From BS750m-G4 sp964472195 (GTDB lineage Bacteria > Bacteroidota > Ignavibacteria > Tepidaquicellales > Tepidaquicellaceae), in assembly GCA_964472195.1 (NCBI GenBank), contig CAYYJH010000094.1:1-10150 (forward strand): 10,150 nt of DNA, given 5' to 3'. Position numbers and translations under genes: made by a program. The notes below the pieces were generated by a model. It did no database searches and was not told where the DNA came from. It saw only the letters and a list, made by a program, of their open reading frames with translations. Each line of letters begins with the position of its first letter. Within the stretch, counting starts at the first letter, position 1. Shown here in pieces: positions 1 through 6,240 of this stretch.

Positions 1-2
1 AA

Positions 3-395
3 TGCTTACCTGAGTTCTGGGATAGGTATCAAGCAATGAAAAAGAAATTAGCTGCATGGACAATTAAAACCGGAAATTACACAGTAATCAAAGGTGACTG
101 TCTGTGGAAAATCGCAGGTATGAAGAAACACTACGGTGTTCCAAAATTATGGCCCGCAATTTGGGAAGCTAACAAAGACGGCGTCGTAAAAGCTCCAGCA
201 AGAATTCCTAAGACCATTAAGAATCCAAACTTAATTTACCCGGGTCAAGTATTAAGAATTCCTAAGCTGACAAACGCTCAGAAAAAAGATTATTTAAAGA
301 AGTACAATAGCTACAAGTACTACAGAAAGTGGAGAAAGAAAAAGACAATGAAGAAAGAAGTAAAGAAAGAAGTAAAGAAAGAAGAAAAGAAATAA
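3..395 (+). CDS. LysM-domain protein, 5' end outside the window
   Basis: This is probably a cell-envelope protein that binds peptidoglycan through one LysM domain. Counting from the ATG at base 36, the LysM segment spans about residues 14-77. It opens with YTVIKGDCLWKIAG and closes with NLIYPGQVLRIPK, the usual LysM start and end, and has a somewhat long internal loop (about 50-62). The tail is very basic and ends in KKEV/KKEE repeats encoded by a repeated aaagaaagaagt unit. The frame is open from that ATG back to base 3 with no stop and no ribosome binding site at the ATG. The preceding residues (EFWDRYQAMKKKLAAW) read like ordinary coding sequence. I therefore think the ATG at 36 is an internal Met and the gene is a C-terminal fragment of a longer protein. 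Similar proteins with a helical N-terminus before a KGDCLW-type LysM are, as I recall, common in Ignavibacteria. No enzymatic domain is visible. Confidence 0.8.
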   Translation, partial: CLPEFWDRYQAMKKKLAAWTIKTGNYTVIKGDCLWKIAGMKKHYGVPKLWPAIWEANKDGVVKAPARIPKTIKNPNLIYPGQVLRIPKLTNAQKKDYLKKYNSYKYYRKWRKKKTMKKEVKKEVKKEEKK

Positions 396-405
396 GTGAT
401 CCACT

Positions 406-436
406 TTCTTGAATAGTCAAGAATTAATATTGACTA
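406..436 (+). promoter_or_regulatory. Overlapping alternative inverted repeats ahead of a terminator
   Basis: TTCTTGA (406-412) is the exact reverse complement of TCAAGAA (417-423), with a 4-nt spacer. TAGTCAA (414-420) is the exact reverse complement of TTGACTA (430-436), with a 9-nt spacer. The two pairings share bases 417-420, so only one hairpin can form at a time. They lie between the LysM stop and the terminator at 443. This could be an operator, 3'-end mRNA structure or a simple attenuator. The pairing is seen directly; any function is inference. Confidence 0.35.
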
Positions 437-442
437 AATTTT

Positions 443-477
443 ACAAAAGCCCGCTTAATGCGGGCTTTTGTTTTTTA
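443..477 (+). terminator. Strong intrinsic terminator after the LysM gene
   Basis: A perfect 12-bp stem (ACAAAAGCCCGC at 443-454, GCGGGCTTTTGT at 460-471) has a 5-nt loop TTAAT and runs into a T tract at 471-476. The A-rich left arm means it could also act weakly on the other strand. It ends only about 20 nt before the phoH start codon. Confidence 0.93.
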
Positions 478-498
478 TAAATTATAATTAAATAATTT

Positions 499-1482
499 TT
501 GAGAAAATCGGAAAAGACTTTATCTTTAGCGGGTATAGATGTGCTGAATTTTACTGGCTTCAATGAAGCGAATCTCAATTTAATTAAAGATACTTTTGAA
601 TCAACTATTGTCATAAGAGGAGAAACTGTAATCATAAAAGGAGAACAAGAAGAAATTGAATCTATCGAAAAAATATTTGATGAACTAATATTTCTTCAGA
701 AGAGACAGGGTGAAATTTCAAAAAATGACGTACAACTGGTTATAGATCTCGTAACCAGCGATGACCAAAAAACAAACAACTTCAAAGAAAAATATGGAGT
801 AAGTAATTCTGAAATAAAAGATATTATCTTATTTAAAAAAAATGATTTTGTAAGACCAAAGACTCCTACACAAATTGAGTATTATAAAGAAATCCAAAAT
901 AATGATATCGTTTTTGCAATAGGACCAGCGGGTACCGGGAAAACATATCTTGCGGTTGCATTTGCTGTAGCAGCTTTGAAAAACAAACAGGCAAATAAAA
1001 TTATTTTAACACGTCCCGCTGTCGAAGCAGGTGAAAGTCTTGGCTTTTTACCTGGTGACCTTTCAGAAAAAATTGATCCTTACTTGAGACCGTTATATGA
1101 TGCTCTTGATGATATGATTCCGTATGAGAAATTGAAATCCTACGTTGATAGAAATATTATTGAAATCATTCCTCTTGCATATATGAGAGGAAGAACACTC
1201 AACAACTCTTTTGTGATTCTTGATGAAGCACAGAACTCTACAACAATGCAGATGAAAATGTTTTTAACAAGACTTGGAGTTAATTCTAAAGCTATTATAA
1301 CGGGTGACGTTACACAAATCGACTTGCTAAAAAAAGAATACTCGGGTTTAGTACAGATTCAAGAAATTCTTAAAAACATTAAAGATATATCGTTTGTTTA
1401 TTTTAAAAAATCTGATGTAGTAAGACATAAACTTGTTAAGGATATTATAGATGCATATGAAAAATATAATGATCACATTTAA
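499..1482 (+). CDS. phoH: PhoH family P-loop ATPase
   Basis: This is a cytoplasmic ATPase of the PhoH/PhoL family, linked in other bacteria to phosphate stress, RNA metabolism and ribosome maturation. Its precise substrate is not settled. The first ~65 residues form the KH-like N-terminal domain typical of the family. The ATPase core has Walker A GPAGTGKT (142-149), the family signature TRPAVEAGESLGFLPGDL (171-188), RGRTL (230-234), Walker B VILDEAQN (239-246), TGDVTQIDL (268-276) and the C-terminal DVVRHKLVK (306-314). The length of 327 aa is normal. The start is TTG: an in-frame TAA at 493-495 lies just upstream, and the next possible start (GTG at 541) would remove conserved N-terminal sequence. 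There is no Shine-Dalgarno and almost no room for a promoter after the terminator, so transcription probably comes from upstream readthrough. In many bacteria phoH precedes ybeY; here it is followed by a long intergenic region. Confidence 0.95.
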   Translation: MRKSEKTLSLAGIDVLNFTGFNEANLNLIKDTFESTIVIRGETVIIKGEQEEIESIEKIFDELIFLQKRQGEISKNDVQLVIDLVTSDDQKTNNFKEKYGVSNSEIKDIILFKKNDFVRPKTPTQIEYYKEIQNNDIVFAIGPAGTGKTYLAVAFAVAALKNKQANKIILTRPAVEAGESLGFLPGDLSEKIDPYLRPLYDALDDMIPYEKLKSYVDRNIIEIIPLAYMRGRTLNNSFVILDEAQNSTTMQMKMFLTRLGVNSKAIITGDVTQIDLLKKEYSGLVQIQEILKNIKDISFVYFKKSDVVRHKLVKDIIDAYEKYNDHI

Positions 1483-1550
1483 ATACATTTGCTAAATATA
1501 TATTTAGAGCAACTTCTATGTTTAAGGTTTTTTTTGTTTTGCAAATGTAT
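1483..1550. repeat. 10-bp inverted repeat downstream of phoH
   Basis: ATACATTTGC (1483-1492, immediately after the phoH stop) is the exact reverse complement of GCAAATGTAT (1541-1550), with 48 nt between. The spacer includes an eight-T run. It may contribute to transcript-end structure, since no conventional GC-rich terminator follows phoH. The evidence for function is weak. Confidence 0.3.
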
Positions 1551-1700
1551 ATATTATCTTTATTTTTGATTACTTTTTATTATGTAGATTCTGAATAATT
1601 TATTACAGAAAAATTTGTTTTTTACAATAGGTTATTAAAAACAATCAAACATTACATTACTCTCATGGTAGTTTTGTGCATCATATAGAAGTTAATATAT

Positions 1701-1753
1701 TCATTTTGTAATTGACATTTATATAAATGAGCATTAATTTGAGCGAAGTTAAT
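1701..1753 (+). promoter_or_regulatory. Promoter module, copy A
   Basis: In order it shows TCATTTTG (1701-1708), ATTGACATT (1711-1719, containing TTGACA at 1712-1717), then TTAATTTG (1734-1741) 19 nt after TTG, then GAGCGAAGTTAAT (1741-1753). The layout fits the Bacteroidota primary-sigma promoter (-33 TTG/TTTG, 19-21 nt, -7 TAnnTTTG) with one -7 mismatch. It also fits a classical TTGACA-N17-TAATTT. The same modules, in the same order, recur at 4675-4728. Transcription would start near 1747 and read toward the gene at 2214. Confidence 0.65.
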
Positions 1754-2213
1754 AGACTATGATTAAAGATAAATAAAAGTTAATATGCTACATGTTATTA
1801 AATTAAGTTGAGTTTTGCCAAATGACAAAGAAATAATATAGGACTTTATTTAATATATTATAGCATATTTACTATACAAAACGTTCACATTCTAAACAAC
1901 AAAGAGATTTTGCAGAGTACAGCGAACCAGAACACTATGAATAAATGTGGAAATAATAACTTTGAAAAAATAAATTTAATAAGTATTTCAGCTTTATTTT
2001 TATCAAGAATATTTTATTTTTGCATTTTAAATTAACATTTAAATTTAATAAATTATAAAAATTTATAAGTAAACGTATGTTAGGCATTTTTATAAGAAAT
2101 GTAAAACATAGATTTAGTTAACCATCACAAAATTATTCAATAAGTTGATTTTAGAAATTTATTTTGATAACTTCACTTAAAAAGATTTTTCAGTAACCTT
2201 AAATTATATAGTA

Positions 2214-3653
2214 ATGGAAGAAAATTCCGAAAAAAACTTAACAGATCAAACCAACTATGAGGACGTTTCTGATTTAACAGATGATTCTCTACAGTCACGA
2301 ATTAACACTCTGCTAAGACATGATTCAGAGTTAAACGAAATAAGAAATTATATTGTTGAAACTAACCTTGAGAAAATTGATAAGGAAGGATCCAGAATTC
2401 TTTTAAGAGCTGCCTTACCATCATTCATAGTCTTAATTTTATCTTTTTTTATAGATGTATCAACAGTTCCTTTTTTGGGTAAAGTAGCACAAAACTTAGC
2501 AGATTACATTTTCCCGGGTACTCAATTCTTAAACTTAGCTGTAGAACCCGTTCGATTTTGGTGGCTCCCTGTTGCTACTTACATCATTTTTGTTTTGTGT
2601 GCTCTTTTGTCCAACAATAGCTTAAAAAATGAAATAAGAACAAAAGGAGCTTCAGAGGGTAGTATATCCAGAATTATAAACCGTTATAGTGGAATTGTTG
2701 ACGGCATCGGAACTGCTCTTCCATTATTAGGAGCAGCAATTCTCTTGGTTTCAATTAAAGAAGGACCAACAATTTTTCTCGGATTCTCGGTTCCGTTTGA
2801 AGTTAAAGCCATTGTAATTCTTGCTATGGCAAAACTATTTGATTCAATATTCGAAGCTCAAGCTTTAAGATACCAGGAAGTTGCGGAAGAAGTCAGAAAA
2901 ATCGAAACAGAATATTATTATGAACAGCAGCAAACAATAAACAGGTCTATAATATCAGAATTAAGAGATTCAAATGAAAAGTTAATTGCATCCGGACAAT
3001 TTGCTCAAAAGGAAATCACAAAAGAAGATGCTGAACAGATTTTTAAACTAGTAAAACTGACAAGCGAAGTTAATTATGAATTTTCAAAAAATGTAGTATC
3101 ACTTAAAAATGCTGCAACCGATTTGAGTAAATTAACTATGTTTGACCAAGAATTAATAAAACAAGTCAACGATGTTACTAATTCTTTGTCAACGGTTGCA
3201 GAAGTAGTTCATAAATCAACTGAATACTCGGGCATACTGAAAGAAAATATGGGTGCAGTTGGTAGAATAGTAACCGAAATAAATAACGTTAAACTACCCG
3301 AGGAAAATGTGCTTAAGGAACTACAAAATGCATCAGAGAGTTTAACAGGAGCAATGAATAGTTTTAAAGATTCAAGTGCTATTACAAATCTGGATAACCT
3401 TGTATCAAAAACCATTCCTGCAGTTTCGGAAATAGTTCATAAATCGACTGAATACTCAAACATACTGAAAGAGAATATGGAATCTGTAAGTAGAATAGTA
3501 ACAGAAATTAACAATATAAAATTACCAGAAGAGAAAATATTGAAGGAACTACAAATAACTGCACATTTTATTTCCGAGACAATAAATAATATGAAAGACA
3601 CAAATGCAATGAAAAGTTTGGATAACCTTGTTTATATTGCAGGAAAAAGATAA
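2214..3653 (+). CDS. Four-helix inner-membrane protein with long repeat-containing tail (GldL / MotA-TolQ-ExbB-like candidate)
   Basis: I do not recognise an exact family. A charged, helical N-terminus (1-62) is followed by hydrophobic segments at about 67-83, 115-133, 163-182 and 192-213. A long, predominantly helical tail (214-479) follows. The Lys/Arg-rich loop at 138-157 and the positive-inside rule put both ends in the cytoplasm. The third helix contains GTALPLLGA (166-174), reminiscent of the APLLG motif in TolQ/ExbB/MotA proteins. The four-helix-plus-tail layout recalls MotA and tailed relatives, and the next gene looks GldM-like, as in GldL-GldM pairs. The tail carries two copies of a ~70-residue unit (328-397 and 404-473, 44 of 70 residues identical). 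It probably forms an operon with the gene 42 nt downstream, under the promoter at 1701-1753. The ATG is the first in-frame start supported by sequence character; no Shine-Dalgarno is present. Membrane topology is fairly secure; a motor function is inference. Confidence 0.75.
   Translation: MEENSEKNLTDQTNYEDVSDLTDDSLQSRINTLLRHDSELNEIRNYIVETNLEKIDKEGSRILLRAALPSFIVLILSFFIDVSTVPFLGKVAQNLADYIFPGTQFLNLAVEPVRFWWLPVATYIIFVLCALLSNNSLKNEIRTKGASEGSISRIINRYSGIVDGIGTALPLLGAAILLVSIKEGPTIFLGFSVPFEVKAIVILAMAKLFDSIFEAQALRYQEVAEEVRKIETEYYYEQQQTINRSIISELRDSNEKLIASGQFAQKEITKEDAEQIFKLVKLTSEVNYEFSKNVVSLKNAATDLSKLTMFDQELIKQVNDVTNSLSTVAEVVHKSTEYSGILKENMGAVGRIVTEINNVKLPEENVLKELQNASESLTGAMNSFKDSSAITNLDNLVSKTIPAVSEIVHKSTEYSNILKENMESVSRIVTEINNIKLPEEKILKELQITAHFISETINNMKDTNAMKSLDNLVYIAGKR
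3195..3632 (+). repeat. Intragenic tandem repeat, 228-bp period
   Basis: Two copies (3195-3404 and 3423-3632) encode 70-residue units, starting VAEVVHKSTEYS and VSEIVHKSTEYS and ending LDNLV. They are offset by exactly 76 codons. I count 44 of 70 identical residues, with the first 45 positions much better conserved (about 80%) than the following ~20. A degenerate earlier unit may exist around residues 284-306 (SEVNYEFSK...). This indicates a fairly recent duplication that lengthened the cytoplasmic tail. Confidence 0.9.
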
Positions 3654-3695
3654 ATCATTTTAAAATATCTTTATTAAAATTAGAGTATAAGAAAA

Positions 3696-4604
3696 ATGAA
3701 AGAAAGAAAAGATGTAAAGTTTATCATATATCAAATGCTGTATGTTTTTGTGATTTGTGTTGTTGCATTAAAAGGAGCGAATTTAGACCTCGAGGAAGTT
3801 ATCTCTAAAGAAAATGTAGTTGAAAAGGAATATGCAGATTCTTTAAAATCCTTCTTAGATTCAATTCTTGCTTTAGGTCTAGTTCCTAAAATAACGTTCG
3901 ATACTGCAAGGAAGTTTGTAAATGTTGACGATCTGAAAAAACAGCTTAGTGAATTGAGACTTCAGGTCAGTGTTATGAAACCTTCCACTTTTGTTGCACC
4001 TACACTTAAAAAAGATGAGCCTGAAATTAACAAGGAAATACCCGAAGAAGAACTTCAAAATATAGAACCCTTGAAAGTTCAAACTCTCACACAGTACACA
4101 AACAATTCTATTACTAACAGAGGTTCTGAGACTATGACAATTATAGGAAGTGATGGCAGCACGTTAGCCACTATACCACCGGGTGGTTCAAGATCTTTTG
4201 TGCTTGGTGGTCAAACAAGTGTAACCTACAAAAAAGGAAATCAAAGCAAAACCGTTACGACAAAAAAGAATAAAGCCCCAACGATTACTTTGCAGAGCCT
4301 TGCACCTTCTGGAGAAGATGTCTCAGTTAGAAAAATTCAAAGTACAACTGGTTATAGAGTGACTATCTCCGATGACTTTCCAGGACAATTGGACGTTAAC
4401 TTTTCAGGTCCTATTTCTGTTAAGCAAGCAGGTCCATTGACTTATGATATTACATTGAATTTCTTAGGATCTAAAGGTGCTTTTGAAAGATATACAGAAA
4501 GTAAAGATGAGCCTTACACTGTTGGTTTTCGTGTTACGGTAAAAGATAGAATTGCAGGACACTCTATTCAAAGATCAGGAATATTTACTTTTGGTGAATG
4601 GTAA
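3696..4604 (+). CDS. Single-pass periplasmic protein with GldM/PorM-like N-terminus
   Basis: A short basic cytoplasmic start (MKERKDVK) leads into one membrane helix (about 8-26) containing MLYVFVICVVAL, then a large periplasmic part. The start resembles GldM/PorM, where a short basic segment precedes a helix of the form MYLVxxAxLALN and then an acidic helical stretch; here the latter is ~30-95. Residues ~97-125 form a Pro/Glu/Lys-rich linker. Residues ~125-302 look all-beta: GSDGSTLATIPPGGSRSF, then a segment rich in alternating strands ending FTFGEW. This suggests one or two Ig-like sandwiches. At 302 aa it is much shorter than canonical GldM/PorM (~500 aa). No OmpA-like peptidoglycan-binding motif is visible, so it is not MotB/TolR-like. 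It follows the upstream membrane gene by 42 nt, so co-transcription is likely. A role as periplasmic partner or shaft is inferred from this pairing. Confidence 0.72.
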   Translation: MKERKDVKFIIYQMLYVFVICVVALKGANLDLEEVISKENVVEKEYADSLKSFLDSILALGLVPKITFDTARKFVNVDDLKKQLSELRLQVSVMKPSTFVAPTLKKDEPEINKEIPEEELQNIEPLKVQTLTQYTNNSITNRGSETMTIIGSDGSTLATIPPGGSRSFVLGGQTSVTYKKGNQSKTVTTKKNKAPTITLQSLAPSGEDVSVRKIQSTTGYRVTISDDFPGQLDVNFSGPISVKQAGPLTYDITLNFLGSKGAFERYTESKDEPYTVGFRVTVKDRIAGHSIQRSGIFTFGEW

Positions 4605-4622
4605 TATGTACAATTAATAATG

Positions 4623-4665
4623 ATAATACCTTCAGATATTATTTGAAAAACTGGAATTTTTTTTT
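4623..4665 (+). terminator. Weak candidate terminator
   Basis: ATAATA (4623-4628) pairs perfectly with TATTAT (4637-4642) around an 8-nt loop. A nine-T run follows at 4657-4665. The stem is all A/T and is 14 nt from the T run, so intrinsic termination here is doubtful. It is simply the best candidate between the GldM-like gene and the next promoter. Confidence 0.25.
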
Positions 4666-4674
4666 AAATTAATA

Positions 4675-4728
4675 TCATTTTGCTATTGACATTAAAATAT
4701 ATGAATACTAAATTTGAGCGAAGTTAAT
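4675..4728 (+). promoter_or_regulatory. Promoter module, copy B
   Basis: TCATTTTG (4675-4682), ATTGACATT (4685-4693), a perfect TAnnTTTG box TAAATTTG (4709-4716) 20 nt after TTG, and GAGCGAAGTTAAT (4716-4728). The 2-nt gap between the first two elements matches copy A, while the spacer sequence differs. Transcription should begin near 4722, giving a leader of about 140 nt before the ATG at 4863. Confidence 0.75.
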
Positions 4729-4862
4729 TAGCTATAATAAATTATCAATAATTAGCAAAACAACTATATTATTTAAGTGTTTTTGTTTGTTTATACACAT
4801 AGAAATATAATTATATTAGAAGAAAATAAAGAACGATTAATTTAATTTTAAACAAATCTAAA

Positions 4863-6128
4863 ATGGAAAATCTCAACAAAAAAATTTATTTCCTGATCCT
4901 TTTAGCAGCAGTGATTTTTGGTTTTATTTTTACATCAAATATTTATGCTCAAGAAGAAAGAGAAGACAATCCGAGAACATGGAAATATTTTAGAATTCTC
5001 GCAAGAGCTCAAGATGATAGCGTATTTGTTTTATTGCAGGATGATCTTTTAATCGACCCTAAATTAGAAAGTTACACTTTAACAGTAAATATCCTCGACC
5101 CACAACCGCTTAATCAATACGTGGTAATAGGTGATGAATTTTCACCGGATGCATTAAGATATGCTTGGGACCAATTATCAGACAATGTTAAAGATGGATT
5201 AATAAATTGGGTTGGTAGTAATAAAGAAAATCTGAACAAGAAAAAGCTAAATTATGGATCTGTATTTCTTGATGTTTTCAAAAAAATAAAAATCAAGGAA
5301 TTAGTTGCACCACCTCAAAAACAAAGGGAAATATTAAATACCACAGCATATATTAATCCCTACTTACAAGTTTTTGGTGGGGATCCCGTGGGAATTCCCC
5401 TAAAGAAATCCTTTGGGTTTTCATTCGGAACCGGAACTCCTTATTCAGGACCACTTGAGTGTGAATTAGTATCTGGTAATTTTCATCTTTTAGGAGCTAT
5501 GGTTGGAGTAAGTACAAGAATAAAAGAGTTGACACGCAGAAGAGCATCGCGTTCACCCGAGGATGGCAGTGAAGGTTCTTTTGCGTTTAAGGAATACAAT
5601 AACATATTTGCACCGAATTTAGGTCTTGAATTCCGATATGTTATTCCTTTCGGTAATTTTTTCGAAGTTGGAATTTACTCAGTATTAGATACGGGTTCGT
5701 ATGATCCCCCTATTCCTATCGTAAATGAAGAAACTTTACCTGATACGACTTATATGCCAAATCTTGTAATTGATGGTACATATTTTAATTGGGAATTAAG
5801 GTATCCTTTCAGAACATTCGGTTCAACAAGATCAAAAGTTTATGTCGCAAGTTACCTTGGTGAAATAAATGTTGGTTGGATTGCACGTGAAGTTAGAGTA
5901 GCTGGTGCCGTCTTTGATGCACGGCTAAACTTCATGGTACATGGAGATAGAAATTTTCAAATATTATATGAAACGTTGGTTGCTGGTATTGGAGAAGGTT
6001 TCTCGAATACAGCTTTCGCTTTTGGACCATCTATTCGGTTAGGAAAAATGGCAAATGGTAAGTTTGGAGTACTTACAATATTACTAAATTTAAGATTTAA
6101 GGTCGGTGACTTCTTTGATGAAAAGTAA
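4863..6128 (+). CDS. Secreted, probable outer-membrane beta-barrel protein
   Basis: A clear Sec signal peptide is present: basic NKK, hydrophobic core (about 8-24), and IYA before Gln30, suggesting cleavage after Ala29. Residues ~35-160 form a mixed alpha/beta N-terminal region. From ~160 onward the sequence is dominated by amphipathic strands with Gly and aromatic girdles, for example GFSFGTGTPYSG (185-196), LGLEFRYVIPFG (253-264), INVGWIAREVRVAGAV (335-350) and a final FGVLTILLNLRFKVG (401-415). This fits a beta barrel inserted in the outer membrane. No PorP/SprF, TonB-box, POTRA or enzymatic signature is seen, so the substrate or role is unknown. It has its own promoter module, nearly identical to that of the upstream membrane pair, which argues for shared regulation. 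A strong terminator follows at 6185. Confidence 0.78.
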   Translation: MENLNKKIYFLILLAAVIFGFIFTSNIYAQEEREDNPRTWKYFRILARAQDDSVFVLLQDDLLIDPKLESYTLTVNILDPQPLNQYVVIGDEFSPDALRYAWDQLSDNVKDGLINWVGSNKENLNKKKLNYGSVFLDVFKKIKIKELVAPPQKQREILNTTAYINPYLQVFGGDPVGIPLKKSFGFSFGTGTPYSGPLECELVSGNFHLLGAMVGVSTRIKELTRRRASRSPEDGSEGSFAFKEYNNIFAPNLGLEFRYVIPFGNFFEVGIYSVLDTGSYDPPIPIVNEETLPDTTYMPNLVIDGTYFNWELRYPFRTFGSTRSKVYVASYLGEINVGWIAREVRVAGAVFDARLNFMVHGDRNFQILYETLVAGIGEGFSNTAFAFGPSIRLGKMANGKFGVLTILLNLRFKVGDFFDEK

Positions 6129-6184
6129 GTTCATCAGTTATGTGTTTATTGAAAACCAGGTTTAGGTTTAAGTGTTATTAAAAT

Positions 6185-6219
6185 AAAAAGCCTTTATGCA
6201 AAATGTATAAAGGCTTTTT
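6185..6219. terminator. Bidirectional terminator between converging genes
   Basis: A perfect 13-bp stem (AAAAAGCCTTTAT at 6185-6197, ATAAAGGCTTTTT at 6207-6219) encloses a 9-nt loop. The T run extends to 6220 on the plus strand, and the A run on the left gives a U tract on the minus strand. It sits between the barrel gene (ends 6128) and rsmB (ends 6241) and can serve both. Confidence 0.93.
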
Positions 6220-6240
6220 TCTTTTATTAAAAGATTCTAT

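Larger units (their letters stand above)
1483..2213. other. 731-nt AT-rich intergenic region with one clear promoter
   Basis: No convincing protein-coding frame, tRNA or rRNA is visible. The region holds a 10-bp inverted repeat near the phoH end and a clear promoter module at 1701-1753. If that promoter drives the next gene, the transcript would have an untranslated leader of about 465 nt (from ~1748 to 2213). Several exact TAnnTTTG matches also occur (1669, 1957, 2015) but lack a -33 partner. An unrecognised small RNA or structured leader is possible; nothing in the sequence proves one. Confidence 0.6.

Noticed and set aside
441..635. Minus-strand ORF opposite the phoH start
   Set aside because: It overlaps the terminator hairpin and the conserved phoH N-terminus, and its translation is low-complexity and hydrophobic with no support.
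1669..2022. Exact TAnnTTTG matches at 1669-1676, 1957-1964 and 2015-2022 as further promoters
   Set aside because: None has a TTG/TTTG element 19-21 nt upstream. Such matches are frequent in sequence this AT-rich.
1937..2035. A 32-codon ORF (MNKCGNNNFEK...) with a hydrophobic middle
   Set aside because: It has no ribosome binding signal or promoter at a proper distance, and its composition equals the AT-rich background. Short ORFs of this size are expected by chance.
3063..3076. AGCGAAGTTAATTA inside the membrane-protein gene, identical to part of promoter copy B
   Set aside because: There is no -33 or -7 element upstream, and the bases encode an ordinary SEVN stretch. It is probably coincidental, though it could be re-examined if the motif proves to be a regulator site.
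3209..4082. Minus-strand ORFs at 3209-3415 and 3879-4082
   Set aside because: They lie antisense within clearly coding plus-strand genes, and their translations show no domain or natural composition.
2214..4604. A Zorya-type anti-phage defence pair (ZorA-like tailed MotA protein plus ZorB)
   Set aside because: The tailed membrane protein fits the general look. The second protein has no OmpA-like peptidoglycan-binding domain, and no ZorC, ZorD or ZorE-like gene is nearby. The GldM-like N-terminus fits better.
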